Source: Homalodisca vitripennis
Lineage: Eukaryota; Arthropoda; Insecta; Hemiptera; Cicadellidae
Direction: 5' to 3'
Assembly: GCF_021130785.1 (NCBI RefSeq)
Contig: NC_060212.1
Coordinates: 145,145,001 to 145,209,000, forward strand
Length of the DNA stretch: 64,000 bases
This document shows, piece after piece, positions 13,331 to 27,519 of the stretch. The notes under the pieces were generated by a model. That model was not told where the DNA came from, did not search any database, and saw only the letters and a program-made list of their open reading frames with translations. Every line of letters begins with the position of its first letter. Within the stretch, counting starts at the first letter, position 1. The translations under genes were made by a program, and so were the position numbers.

Positions 13331-15843
13331 TGATTCCAATTGGAGACACTGAACAGAACCTGCACCCTCTGAGGTGGTGGTGGTGTTAAATTTCTATCTA
13401 ATACTGCATCTTGTAAGATCTTCAAAACTGGAGCTTGAACAAATTGAACCGCAGAAAGGATTTAAAGATCCAGTATTGGACACTATTTCGTGCAGCTTTC
13501 TACTGTCGTGACAATACATGTGAAAAGGCTCAATTATAAACTAGAGTTACGAGTTAACTTGAAACATTTCCTTTACCCTGTTACTCATTTTGAAATTTTG
13601 AAATTTATTTGAATATTCTGTAAATAACTTATATTTTCACATGCACCCTCTACATTTTTCTTCCCCCCTTATTGATTATAGTATTAGAAAACAAATTGGG
13701 CTTTAATAAAGTTTTATTTGACTTTGTAAAGTTTTTGAGTTTTTTTAAACAGGTTGAAAGAATTTCTATAACTTGAATCCTTATATTTTACACTTATCAT
13801 GTGATAGTTGCCATATTTCACATTAGCTCCTAACGTACACATTTTTAATATGTATACATTTTTGACAATTAGTTAAAGGTATATATGGTAATATATGGCT
13901 TTATATTAGGAGCTTGAAAATGATTATAACAATGTTTTATAATCTGAATTTAAAGTGCTAATTTTTTATCGTTCTTCCAGATACAGCTTCACAATAAAAT
14001 GCAAGTCGCATTTATATTATTAAAATATAACACATTATATAGAAGTATTCATTAAAAAGAATTAGAAATTGAATCTGCTTTCAGAATGCTTTCAATTTAA
14101 TTTTTGAATTATTGTGTTTTTAGGTAAAAAAATCAGTTTACCTTCGAGGAAACTTGTAATTATTCGTTTCAAAACCCTTATTGAAGAATGAAACTTCTGA
14201 TTTGGGATTTCTCTTTTTCTTCCATAGCTGGCAATTACTATTGTGCCTCCGGAATCCAAACTTTGTTGCTCACAACCAGTTTCTCTTCCTGTCTTTCACC
14301 CTTCCAGAGGAGATGTCTCCTCGGCGCGGCGTGGCGACGAAGGGTGCACGTGCAGGAAGTCTATCTCGGCACGTCCGGCTCTTTGTAGACCCCACATGTG
14401 CAGTGCAGCTATCAGATGCTTTGGAATAGAACAGATCTCATCTCGGTCCTGTCTGCGGTGAGCTTAACTACAAAGACACCTAGCACAGCTTCTTGGGCGG
14501 TTTCTCCCCTGTGAAGTGGTTGTGGACGGCTGCGGTCACTTTGTGGCGGATCTCCGATCGCTGCTTTGTGATAAACCTCGGAGGTTAATTAATCGACTTT
14601 TCTGCCGCTCATTACGAATATCATAAGGAGAAATCGAGAAGTTTTGCTCCTTTTAGATGTTTGAGACAGAGTGCAGCTTGGGCAATGTGTGGGCCTGAGT
14701 TGTAAATGGAAATTTCTTTTTAAATAATTTCCTTTAATTAAGTAACTAATTTAATATCAACCGAAGAAAAATCACAATCGTTAATCAGTTTCCAACAATA
14801 ATAAATAAATTATTTTAATTATTTTTTGCATTCCACCTGTCCTTAAAACCAGATCTGACTATATTGTTTGATATTTCCTTTCGGCCTTCACCTGTCACAC
14901 AGGTTTTTTGTGTGTTTTTTTTTATACAGGAATAATTATTCCTAAAAATTGAACATGATCAAGCCGGGTCTGTAATGTTTTCATCGAATACTTGTATTTC
15001 TATAACAGAAATATCCATTAGACCTGAGCTTTGTGTTAAATTCGGCAGTCTTTCGTTAATAAATTTTAAATTGCAATATTATATCTAGAAAATGATTGGA
15101 CTATGCTATACCACTGACAGTATTCCATTCTTCAGATTTTATACGGAAACTAGGCGTATACACAATATCATACATATTAATGTGGTTCTTCATACTACTG
15201 TATAACAAGATTACAGACATATAAGATCGGAACACAATACAATATGGCGTTCCAAGAGCTAAATGCCATTCGGTGTAAAAACATTAACCACGATAAAAGT
15301 GCCTTGTTCAACACCCAAAGAAAACTGTATGCACCAGTTCTCAAAATGAAGCATTTCTGCGTTTTAACACTTAATGAAGTCAAATGTATGGAATCCTGGT
15401 ACCCTTTCAAATCATCTATCGTTAATAACTCACTCTAAACAAAGAACATACTAGTCTACTTTATACGAGAATATAGAAAAAGGCTGTGGACAATGGTAGT
15501 AAACTGAATGAAATAATATTGGAAATCTAATAAAGCACAATAAAAAACAAAATATAAACACTATAAAGTCATTAATTTATTTTACCTGAAATTACTGGAG
15601 AGTGCTATCCAAAAAATCTTTACTGAGACAGCATGATTTTATTACAATATTCTTGGCTGAAATTAACTTTCAAAGGAAGTTTTATACTTTGATTCAGAGC
15701 ATTGAGAACTCATTGGTATTCTCAGTTCGTAAAATATATTTTAAACATGGATATAAGCAGAGTCTTTGCAAAACGACGTGAGTTAATCTTCAGCACACAT
15801 GAATAATTGCTCGACTATAAAGGAAAGTCTATAATTTGTCATT
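13331..15843. other. No gene recognised; GC-rich island at 14280-14590
   Basis: Three overlapping frames of 66-82 codons at 14181-14461 compete with each other and none looks like a known protein. The rest is AT-rich and featureless to my reading. Confidence 0.45.
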
Positions 15844-16642
15844 ATTCAAAATAAATTTTTAAGATATTTGTATCTAAAAAAACACAACACATATTGTGAC
15901 AGAAATTTCCCCACTGATTCTTTAAGAAATTTATTTAGTTTTCAAAAACTTTCAGCAAGAAGACTAATTTTTAATCTATATTTTTTGTTTAAATTACTAA
16001 ATAACCTGATTGATAGTTCACATTTACTTAAAAATATAAACTTTTATGTCCCAAAGTTTCATTCAAGGTCCAAAATATTGTTTTTTATTCCTAGATGTAA
16101 CACAATCAGCCATTATTATTTTTCTTTGTTTAGGAGTTTTAGATTTATTAATAATAACAATTCTTATATTGATTTACATTTAGGAAGTGCAAAAGATTTT
16201 ATTGGAAAATTAAAACCTTTAGTTTGAGACTTTTACTCGAAAGACTGTAATAATCTGTTTATTTCTTAGTATTTTTACCAATAAGTTAAGTTTTTGGATT
16301 ATTTGTTGGATTTTTTGTATGTTATTTATGTAACCAATCTAGATATTATTTGTTTAGAAGTGTTTCATTTTGCTTTGTCAATTTAATTCTTATATAATTT
16401 TAAGATGTTGTGCATGTTATTTATTTCAAGGTGAAAGTGTTTTTTTTTCCTCTATTGTTAAGAATAACATCGTTCATTTTGTTTTTTTGAGCTAGTATAA
16501 TTATTAATTTATTTGTAATTTGCACTGCACTTAGGTTAGAGGATAGTATAATTTTTGTTTAATTTTTATTTTATTTAATATAGCTAATTTAGGTAACTGA
16601 TGACCTGTAGCTATTTATAAGTCAAAAAATAAATAAATAAAA
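15844..16642 (+). mobile_element. 3' end of a CR1/Jockey-like LINE
   Basis: Reading begins abruptly at about 15844 with the end of an RT protein (IQNKFLRYLYLKK), followed by 15868-16224: PTDSLRNLF, ARRLIFNLYFLFKLLNNLID and FYVPKFHSRSKILFF. This order is the usual C-terminal tail of CR1/Jockey-type RTs. A stop at 16225 is followed by an AT-rich 3' UTR that ends in an AAATAAATAAATAAA tail at about 16642. Everything upstream, including RT and endonuclease, is missing, as expected for 5' truncation. The reading frame is open for about 125 residues, so the copy is younger than the one at 9-11 kb. Confidence 0.78.
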
Positions 16643-19600
16643 TGAATACCTTAGAACTGTGTATAGCACCGTAGTTTTCAACAATGTTAAATGTCATAAG
16701 GATATCTATATGATAAAAGTTTAAGGTTATTATAATTGATCCTAAATCCAACCTCATTTATTTCCCAGATATATGTAGAACGAGGGGGCAAAGCCGTTGA
16801 GAAACCTGCTGCAAGGGAAGAAAGTCTGAGCGCAAGGTGTTGCGTCAATATCAGGTTTATCAATGGGTTTAGAGCATGTTTACAAAGGCAGCCCCACTGG
16901 GAACAGGTTGGACACACAAAGCCGACAAGTGCAGGATCAAGTAAGTCCAACGGCTAGGGACCACCTCTCCTTTAGTAGCTCAACTTACTTCTGACAGCGC
17001 CAGTCTTGTGAAAAATGGAGCAAGAGATGTTTGAGTTGATCTCCCAGCTAGCCCATGTCAAGCCCGAGCCCTTTACAGCAGGTACATTATTAATCAACAA
17101 TTTGGCTACCTTCAACAACGCATGCTTAGGTTACCTTTATTATTCAACTTTTAAGCTTAAGGAACAGATCCACAGATTGTTCGTGTTATGGGATCAAATT
17201 GATAGTTTTATAGACAGATAGAATTTATGTGTCTATAGTTACTTATCCGTATTAATTTTATAAGCATTTTTAGTACGTAATACATTAGGATTCATGTAAC
17301 TTCGATATCGCCTTAGAATTAATTGTTGCCCTACCTCTGAATAAAAACTAAACTGAAGTTGCCGTAATGAGAAATTATACTATTTAGTCTTCCACACTGG
17401 TATCAAACCATTTAGTTTTTATTTTACAGGAAATTAAAAGAAAATGTATAGAAATGAATGATGAAAGTAGAAGGATTTGCCTGTATTGGTGCAACAGTTA
17501 TACCTCAATTTACAGATCGGTTTTCAAAGCAAATTCCTTCCAACCTACTGTAAAAGCTTATTTGATAAGGACAACAAAAAAACAAAGTCGATGTGTGCTT
17601 AGAAACACTTATTGAAATGGTATCATATTACATCCAGGCTTTAAAATAATCTATGAATATAATTCGTGCACTTAGGCTATATTCTTGAAAGCTAGATTTG
17701 CGGGATACATTTCAAAGATTTAAAATCTATTAAGGAAATAAATACCTACTGTGGTTAAAACATAGACGAAACATTAAGATAAAGTAATTTTAGCAAAATT
17801 ATAGGATACCTGTAGGTTTTTGTTGTTATCACTATAGCTGGAGTTGCCGTGCCCAAACGCCGAGTCGTTATGGAAAGATTAGCCGATATTGCACAAACAT
17901 CCCGTTCTTGTCTATGAATGCCTGAGAGAATCTTTTAACGGTCCCCGAGGTCGGTTAGTAACATTAGCGGGTCGAGACAGGTCCTTGGTCGCACCCCATC
18001 CCGAACAGGGCGACTGCCCCATCCCCCCTAGACCGCTGCTTCACTTTCCTACTTTACCCTGTTTCTGCGCATTACGTAATCATTTATTCTCAGGACCGGC
18101 AAAGGTGTCAACCCTTACACCACATAAGGTTGACTTGTGAAATCGACCTTTACCGAGCGAACAGGTCTTGTGTAAATTACAATGCCCTTTATGTCACTCT
18201 CAAGATTAACTGATGTATTACATTAACACAGTGAATTCACCTGATGTAGGCTACACATATTTAAGCATAACACTGAGGCATATATTGTGATAATTAGATA
18301 TATATTGGTATACAATTCATCTGGGATGGTTCAAAATAAATTCACTATTTGTTTAGAGGACCCTTTCTCCCCCAAATCATTGTCTAACACGAAAAGTATA
18401 AATAAGTTGTATTGAAATGAATTTAGTACAGTTAACAGAAAATAGTATTATCGATCACATAGTTCCATATGATTATTTATATACTTTTATTTTAGTTTAT
18501 AATTGTATTCCGAATAGTATGTTTTGTATCATTGTTAATTATTAAGCGTCGTACTAAAACAAATTACAACACAGTAAATGTTAACCATAAAAAAGGTTGC
18601 TTTTACTTAACGCAGTCTTTGCACTAAGATATATACTGTAAAACTATAGACGAATAAAATGTGTTATTTTTTTGTTATTGAGTTATGTAACAAAAATGTA
18701 GAATTCTGCCATTGCTCTGTGGGTGTGGGTTTTGTTTTCGTTTACGCCTAGAAAAATGTAATGCTTCTGACCAAAACTACATTATTGTTAAAAAGCGCTG
18801 GAAGCAGATATGTCAAAATTGGTTCATTGATATGGTTTATGGTACCAGGCTATAATATAATTTTTAATACTCATCTTTTTTTAATAAAATGCTCTAGTAA
18901 AAGAATTATGTAGGCTCAGTAGCATAAACACAGAATCTGTAATTGTTTAACTACAGACATGAGTGTCTTTACTCTTAAAGTTATTAAAATTTTGTATTTT
19001 TACAAACAAATTAAAAAGCCATATTTAAGAATGTTGGGCGCATTTACTTTTTTATGTTTTTTTGTGTTCCTTTTTTAATACTTAAACATAATATGTTCAG
19101 TTACGCCCTGAAAGCATTTTAAGTACAAACACAATTTTCAGACAAATAAACAGATTTTAATGAACATATTCTTAAGGTAAAATCTCATATTTTAACAAGG
19201 CCTAAAATAAGCGTTCAATGCTGAATAGTTATTATTATCTTATAATTTATGTTATTATTTGGGATTTCACATTTATTAGGCTATATCTACTAATCACTTT
19301 TGTAATCCACTAAATCTACCTGCACTCTTGTTATCTGTGCAAACCTAGCGGTTTTGTGTGTTTGTTTTCAATCTAACAGCATGATTGTGTCATTTAATTA
19401 CTAAATAAATAATACAGAAATTAAATCGACATCTTTGTTCGTTATTGTTTTATATTTCACTAAAAAAAAAGAAAAAACTTTTAACTTTTTTAGCTTTTTT
19501 TTAGTGAATTATTATAATAAAATAATAATTCACTATGAAGTAGTTGTGTCGTTGTTGTCTCTGGTAATTAATCTAGAATATAAAAGCTTATCTCTGGAAA

Positions 19601-20039
19601 TTATGTTTGAATATTGGGTTTTTTGTCATGTGCATGGAGTTTTTATGCACTAGCAATAATTTAGATCTTAGCCTTTTATAAAGTGAAAAGCAGTTTCAGG
19701 AATAGAACTGAACCGACAATTTAAACTTTAAATATTTATTTATCACTTCACTGAAACAAGTTATACAAATTATTTTAAATAAAGAAGTTTACTTGTTAAC
19801 TGCCGCACCCGTTTACCACGTTCAGTTGTTTAAAATGCTAAGTACTAATATTAAAGTAGCCTACTCAGTGACTCTTGTCTTAATATAGCGTACTATTTAT
19901 TTAAATGTGCATATATATGAGTTCACTACAATGTGTCGCTCGGCGTTATATTATATCTGAAATAACTACAAATTTATACTAAGAATTCCACATTTGAAAC
20001 CACCTAATATTTTTTTCCTAGAAGAACCTGATTAGTAGG
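16643..20039. other. No gene recognised; GC-rich island at 17880-18150
   Basis: The island holds an 83-codon frame, rich in Pro and Arg, without motifs. Small GC rises occur at 16780-17080. The remaining sequence is AT-rich with homopolymer runs. Confidence 0.45.
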
Positions 20040-20040
20040 C

Positions 20041-20093
<53 letters not shown>

Positions 20094-20110
20094 ATATATA
20101 TATATATGTA

Positions 20111-20164
<54 letters not shown>

Positions 20165-20184
20165 AACACACACACACACACACA
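20040..20184. repeat. TA/CA microsatellite
   Basis: About 120 bases of TA steps broken by single G changes (TATATG), then CA repeats to 20184. No coding. Confidence 0.95.
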
Positions 20185-22379
20185 GGGATTTTTCAACAGA
20201 CTCCATACCAGAAGTATCTTTATGAAAAGAATTAAATTCCAAAGGATTCATAAATAATTTTCTAAGGTCACGGACAACAAAAAGAGTGTTCTTTTGCCCT
20301 TGACATATTCAAAATAGGAGTTTGGGATTCTTTAGTACATTGCAACTCTGCTTACTTAGGTAGAGAAACGGTTGTTCCAAGAATTCTTTGGTGAGGCTAA
20401 TGCAAACTGTGTACTTGGGCTAGAGGCGCTTGATGAAATGTGGTAAATAAAATCCGATAAAAAAGCTGAGGAGGTTAACCAAAAAGGCCAGAGAAGTAGC
20501 AAGAACTAAGAAGAGAAAGCTGGAAAACACGGATGAAGAAAAACTGCTTTGTGCGACTGGAATTCGATGATTATGTCTGAATAAGTCTATATTTTCCCTT
20601 TTGAATTTATTTCCATTAAACTTAAAAATTTTTAAACTTTACATTTTGTTAAGTGGTAATGTATTTTCTTGAAATTTTCCACCACATACTCCGTTCAATC
20701 TCCTTTGTTTGGTATACCTAAATGTACTGTATAATAACCATTAAAAATATTGACATTTTTAATTTTATTTTGATTCAAAACGTATAAATATATTTTGTTT
20801 ACAAAATCCTGAAGGCATATACACTATCACACTAAATAGGACGTCAGTTCCATGTCTCTGCTTAACACGCTGGTCTATCTACAGAGCTGATTGATAGATG
20901 AATAATTGTGAGATGGTGATTTTATACGTTATTCTAATGTACAATAATGATATAGTTTCAAGCAACTGTGATAAAAATTATGAAGTCTTTTGTTTTTTGT
21001 CCAGTCTACTACACGGTTAACAGAGCGTACACATACTAATACACGGAATACGGAACTAATGGGATGAGCTGATTACAAAAAGTAGGTTTTTTTGATTACG
21101 TGATGTCACCAAACCTAAAATTAATACCACTACAAATTGCGTAGTAAAAATCGCTAAGTGTAGATCGTGAAAGACAGATTACTGTCCATTATGATAAGGC
21201 AGGTTGTATTGTGCTTCAGAATCTCAGGAGCATGTTCGCAAGTGTTTCGGGCAATGGCACACAATATCAGGCCGGGGTGAACTACCTTTCACCGGCCACG
21301 TAAATAAGGAGCACTCACGAAAGGGGCGGTAAAAACCGGATTGTAACATGTTTACCGGGTGGTTTACCCTCAGCTGGGGAGAGGGAGGGTGTCCCGGATT
21401 GCACCACGTCCAGGTGCGAGGGGTGCCTCCAGCAGGCATTGCAAAAACGGCGGGGGGAGGAATTCCGGTCGGACCGGATACCAGCTATTCAGTTCCGGTG
21501 GAGTTGTAGTGTATAGAGGCTACACTTGACCAGCGATACTTACGCCGAGGTGGTCCGACTTGCGCAACTTGCTCTTGCTTCACTTTCTCGGGCGATTTAA
21601 GCCCCAAGGCCTCCTCTAATCTTGCCTCCGAACACCCCTTCAGCCTCCTCGCCTACCTCCGCATATTTCACGTGGCATCAAAACATCCCTTACGAAATCC
21701 CTTCCCGTTGCAACACGTTTAATGCGCAGTTTCACAGCACATTATATTCGCATTAAATATGCAGGTGGTCCTTTATAATGCCGGTGTAGATGGGGAGTGC
21801 CAATAGAAATGTATGATTATCATTACAAAGCTATTAACTATAATATTTTTCAATGCAATCAATTATGATTATTCTATGATTAAAGTGAAGCAACCTAATT
21901 GACATGCTTTTAAACTTAAGGCGACAACACATTTGTCTTAACAGGTTTGTTATTGGCCGAAGAGATGGTGAAAGTTGAACTTGGTATTTGCTCATTTCTG
22001 CTTTCCAGTTGACACTGCGACGGAAAATTGCTAACAAAATTAACAAAGCATCTTCATATTATGGTAGATTGAAGAACTGCTTTACCAGTGAAGGATTCGA
22101 TTCAACTGTATACATGTAGTGGAATTTCTGATTTGTCTTTTACAAAAAGCATTTAATATAATTATAAATAATCATTAGGAATTACTGTACTGTTCATTAT
22201 TAGTTTTTTCGTTGAGCTACGACTGAATATTGCAGAATTGCCATCCTGAAACTGTTAAGAAACTAAATTAAGACTCGCACTTGCAAATAAAACTAAGTAA
22301 ATTAAAGGGATAAGAAACGTTTTACAAAAAAAAACTACCGCCTTAACCGCCCTATAACAACCGTCATTACCGTGAAATC

Positions 22380-22740
22380 AAAATCAAGGTCGGAATTTAA
22401 AGCTATTACGACCAGAAGAAGGGCACTTAAAATGGACACAAAAACATCCAATTGGGTCGGCATCATCTTCTGTGACCTAATAGACTTATTTGTTAGAACA
22501 CGTGCGTTATGTCTAGCACGTCACTTAATTACGTGCTGCGAAATGTCCGAGCAGTATTGCACGTTAAATTAGCCGCGAGGCCATTCCGAGTACAAACGAA
22601 AAGAGCGCCCTGCATTAGCGCGTGACTATTGCCTTTCTCCATGCTCGTTTTGAACGCATTTGTCTGGTTAATACCGCCCGTAGCACTTACTCGGTTTACG
22701 ATCTGCCGTACTTAATTAAGCGAAAAAACTAATAGATTAA
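22380..22740 (+). promoter_or_regulatory. Candidate regulatory island upstream of the escargot-like gene
   Basis: A more GC-balanced block with CACGTG (22499), CTTAATTACGTG (22526) and TTAATTAAG (22711) sites, about 4.8 kb upstream of the gene. The only frame here (22372-22569) is short and matches nothing I know. Called on base composition and motifs; weak evidence. Confidence 0.25.
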
Positions 22741-25700
22741 AACGCGAAGTAAAGCAATTAACTATAAAATAATTAAAACTGTGTTAAGCATTTTATTTCA
22801 TTATTAAAAAAGAAGAGTCGTAATTTTATCTGTTTCTTGAAGATCCTGAGGCTTAACTTTAAAAAGTAATTCAATGAAGAAAAAGTTAACCAACCCCTGA
22901 TCTCGGCAGTTCCTGTATTCTAGCATCCACTATTCTGCTAAGTTGGTCATAAATGTTTCTCATAGTTTACAACGACAATAAAAATTAACATTCAAATTAA
23001 TAGTGATTGAAGTTGAAAGAGTTTCAGATGATTTTAAAACTTATTAAGGACTCGGCAGATTCTTCTTAAAATCATGCCGTTGTCTATACATCCTCTGTCC
23101 GTCTATGCGAAAAAAAACTTGATACAAAGGTCATAGAGACTTTAAGGTGATCAATCTTGGTTAATCTTGCTCCAAGAAAGAACACTTTTGAATATTGGGT
23201 CAAAAGGTTAAAAAGCCGAAAAGCGACAAGTAAAATTGTAACATTTTTACACTTTTTTTTGGTTGTAAAGGGAAAATTCAGAATAAACAAATTTGTAATT
23301 TAAATAACCATATGGAATTTTTAAACAAGTTACCAACTAATTTTATGCATTTATTTTTTTGGGTTGGCTACTTCCGTATGAAGAAGAAATGAAACGTTCC
23401 TTTGAATCGGGTTATTCTTCCAGCATCGGTGACAATTAACATTTAAATTAAACGTGAAACTCACATAACAAACTTTTTGGGCTAACCAAAAGCGATCTAG
23501 TAAAACAGTGAGAGTTACCATAAAAACAACTAAGGTGATATGTTAGGTTGTTCCTAATTTAGGTTTTTATATATAGGCAGAGTATTACAATACACGTGAC
23601 ATACAAAAAAAGAAGTCTATAGATAAGGAATAAAATCATAAAATCATCAATCTTTCAAAATCATCGAAATGTTTAATTCAATCATCAGTTGATGAAAAAC
23701 ACGATAATAGTACAAGTGTTATAGCAGGACAACCACATCGTTCCCACTTAGAGACGTACCGTATGTAACAATTTAAGCTCATATCACTCAGTTTAGTCAG
23801 GTTGGACAGCGTAACACACATTGACAATGCCCTCATGTTGACCCACAGATTGAGTTAAGTTCATAGGTACCCTTGTGCAAGTTATAACCAAATAACAATC
23901 GTTTAGTCATTAAAAATATTACGGCAAAGACCGCCATTTCTCCCAGGGCTGAAGAAATGTCCAGATGTTCTAGTCTACAAGACACTTATCTCATAATTTA
24001 ATAACGCCTCCAGTGGAATCCACAATTGCCGCAATCACTGCGGTCGAGTATTCCAGTAATTGGGGTTCTTTCAATCACAGACCAGTAAGTCCAGTCGGGT
24101 GTCAGGAGAGTGTTAGATTTAGGTAGTCCATCAACCCTCCCCCCACCCCCCGCGCCATTCAAGGAGAAGGGGAGGTAAATCTCGACACCACACCGGTGAG
24201 CCGACAGCTGCGCACGCGACACCTGGGACCCCCTCCCCCCACCACCGGGACCTCCAGGGTATTGTCTTACCCCATAGACGGGTGTTTAATTTATGTAAAT
24301 GCCTGTTTGGTTGTGTTTTGTTTCTGGAACAGCCGGTTGGGATCTGGTCGGTCAGGTAGCAGAGTAATCCCGGCAAGCTCTAGTCATTCTAATTAGAAAC
24401 GGACATTACTCCATTTAGAATCTTAACCGTTGAAGGGGAAAACAGATGGATAATAAAAAATTTGTGCAAACGAAGTTATTTATGAGGGCTGACCATTAGG
24501 GTCATATTGACAGTCACTACAGTGAGGTTGTCTGAATAAATTATAAAAATTAAAAATATTTTGTGGTTTTCAGCATAGACTATTTTTTTCGCATCTTCCT
24601 CATAAACTGTTGTTTAGGATAAGTGTTGGTTGAAAGTGGTTGAAAATAAAAATTGGTTGATTAATTTTTTCCAGGCTATTTTTATGTGAAGGTAGATTAC
24701 AAAGACCTATCATCTTATGTTTCATGAAGTACGCCATAAAACACAAGAATAGTCGTTGTGATCGTTAAGTTTCTTTTATTTCCTTTAATTGAAGAGTACT
24801 GATGAGTAAGTCGATCCTTACTGATTTACTATCAAATCTTGAGTATTATCAATTTACGACAGCGACGTTCAGTATAAGCTGTTTTACTAATTTATAATAA
24901 AACAGCCCAATAATATTATTGATTAAGTTATTCTTTTCTGAGGCCTGTAGCTTTTGAGGCTGAACACTCAAGTTTCAGTCAAATGATTTTGTTGATTCTT
25001 AACCAACTCCTCGTCTCTTACTCCGTGGTACTGTAAGGGTCAACAGAATCAAATCCGAATCAAATATTCATCAGGCACAAAATAAAAACAGTCAGGACTA
25101 TTTCCAGACTGTCTTCTCACACAGATTGTAAAGAAAGATTATTACATCTCTTTCTTGAGGAGATGTTCAAGATCCTTGAGGTTCCAGTCTACATCAATTG
25201 TGCACATCAGGATATTTTAATAGTACCGTACTCAAAATAAAAAAAAACCCGTACTAGCTTTAAACACAGATTTGCAGAGTTATGTTATTATATATTTTTG
25301 ATGGAACTAAATATTCTGAATTGAGCATTGTTAAGGTATCGCCTATCGAATATGATAGAGACGATGAAAAACCAGCTAAACTGAAAAAAGAGCTGAAATC
25401 TTTTTAATAAATACTGTTTTTACAGCTTACACAATTTCCCAAATTTTCTCTACAACAGTAGGGCCTACCACATAAACAGTTAGAGTACTTTACCAAAATT
25501 GGGACATTGATGCCCTCAATGTCAAGCATTGGGTTAAGTCCAGCGTTTTACAGTCAATTGGACGCCAAATATTAATGAAGTAAGTAAAAAAAGTCAAAGA
25601 AGTAAAAACATTAATTTAAAAAGTTTGTATCCAATATTGAACCGAGTGCCTGGATGTCACCTGAATTTCTGGACTATTCGGCCTAAACTAATCTCAAAGT

Positions 25701-25885
25701 CAATCGCTCTTGTTTAACACATTATTAACGACATTTTTATACGATATGTTCAATTCTTTATTTCAGAGAACATGTAAAACGAGTAACTGAACTAGGGCTA
25801 ATAATTCAGTGCCTTCGAATTACACGATACTACCAGCAATGCAGGGATGTTCAACAATTCAGAGCCCCTTCATAAGGGTGTAGTA

Positions 25886-25930
25886 AAAATGAATATTATT
25901 ACTATTATTATTAGTAATAATATTCATTTT
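25886..25930. repeat. Perfect 19-bp inverted repeat (hairpin)
   Basis: Arms AAAATGAATATTATTACTA and its inverse complement are separated by 7 bases, TTATTAT. It is AT-rich and could be a MITE core or a chance structure. Confidence 0.85.
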
Positions 25931-27239
25931 AAATTACGTACAAAACTTTCAGTAGTGTAGAATTTAATTAGAAATATTACATTTATGCTTTTTTATGCAA
26001 ACTTCAACTATCCTGTGAATCCTACTAGTCTATCCTACGAGCTTATAGAAAAAGTATTATTATGTTACAACTGATAATACATTTTATTCGTTTTTTGTAA
26101 AATTTGTAATAATGTATCTAACTTATTCGATTTTCAAAATAGACGACTCATATTATCGTTCAAGTTGACATCCACTTTATTGATAATAAGAGACATCCAC
26201 TCTCTGCCAAAATAACATTGATGTAGCTACTTTTGTTCAGGTCATCTTCAATGTCCTTGTATGCAAACCATTTCTTTCGAATCGTTAAGTATTTATAATA
26301 CCTGAAAGTTTAAATAAGTTATTTAAACTTTTGTCGAAAGTGATTGATTCGTCCGCTTTTATACTTTTTCAGGATATCACAACTATGAACGCTGCTTGAA
26401 CACGTTTAAATTGGTTGTTCATAGCAATAAAGTTATATATCCAGTAAATTATCCACACTGGGGTTATTTTTGGCGTAGCGAAATTTAAACCATTTAGTGG
26501 TTTGAGAAACAAATAGTGATAATTTTTATAGGCCTATACTAGGCTACATTTTAGACTATAGTCTATCAAGAGGTGAATTCGACAAAAAAAGAGAATAAAC
26601 CAGTGCAGAAGATTAAGGCCTATGTCGGAGTATTATTTTGTTTTATACATATTTTGCATCCGTTGAAACTGCTTCTCTGATACAGGTTTAATACAGTCAA
26701 GGATGATCTAAATTCTTAGGATTAGAATGCCGCAGGAACAGGAATAGAAACAGAAAAAATTCCTTCTGAGAAGTAGTGTTGTGTATTTATGTCGTGAAGA
26801 ACCTTACAGATGAGCTACGTGGAAGTTGATTAGTCGAGAAGACAGTAAGGTATGCGAAAAAATTAAATTGCTTTAGTAACTGAATCAAATCAACTTTTGT
26901 CGATTCTTTTAATGCATGGATTTTTTTTAACTGAATATGCAAAATCACAGACTTTATTCAAATTTATCAGTAGCACAATGTATGGCACTTGAAAAACTTT
27001 AGAAGAAACTTATATTAAGAAAGAAACTGTAATATTAGTTATAAAATTAAATCGAGAATGATAACGTTGGTAAGATCGCTGGGAACGTCTCCAACAACGT
27101 CTGCCGTGTATATACTCGTGTTGGCGCCAGGGAGTTGAATGTCCGCGTGAGGATTAGTAAGGGTATCGTTTGGAGATTCCCTGGAGAATCCAGTACCTGG
27201 TCACTTTCTCCAGTCGTCAGCAGTCGCGTGCCGTGCTAC

Positions 27240-27489
27240 CACCTGCCGCCCGGCGCTCCGAGACTCCTCCCGCAGCGGCGCCGGCCTCCTATTGGCCGAC
27301 GGTCCCGGGCTCCCATTGGCCGGCCAGCACGTGCGCCTGCGTCCACCTGCAGCTCGGCAGTGGTGGGGGGAGACTATATCTGGCGCTGCGCCGCTCCCCC
27401 GGGCAGACCTGTGTTAGACTTCGTGACGTGAGGATGTGCCTGTGATATCGTCCAGTGCCGTACTTAGTGTTTGTGTTGTGTGTATCAAT
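27240..27489 (+). promoter_or_regulatory. GC-rich promoter and 5' UTR of the escargot-like gene
   Basis: A strongly GC-rich block ends just upstream of the start codon, in contrast to the AT-rich surroundings. It holds two ATTGGCC motifs (27291 and 27315, inverted CCAAT boxes) and a TATA-like CTATATC at 27374, 116-146 bp before the two possible start codons. If the TATA-like box is used, transcription would start near 27400-27410. The start site is inferred from motif spacing only. Confidence 0.5.
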
Positions 27490-27519
27490 ATGCGTGTTGT
27501 GAGTGAAGACACCCCGACC

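Larger units (their letters stand above)
20185..27239. other. Upstream non-coding region of the escargot-like gene
   Basis: GC-rich islands at about 21210-21730 and 24000-24400 stand out from AT-rich DNA, besides the one listed at 22380. 24120-24260 is C-rich. No exons or transposon ends were recognised. Given the neighbouring developmental gene, distal enhancers are plausible but unproven. Confidence 0.45.

Noticed and set aside
14181..14461. Possible exon in the GC-rich island at 14.3 kb
   Set aside because: Three plus-strand frames compete, with no motif and no clear splice sites.
20018..20251. 77-codon minus frame rich in Ile and Tyr
   Set aside because: It is the translation of the TA microsatellite.
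27436..27519. Upstream extension of the escargot-like protein
   Set aside because: It begins on GTG. The ATG at 27490 is possible, but the conserved N-terminus fits the ATG at 27520 better.
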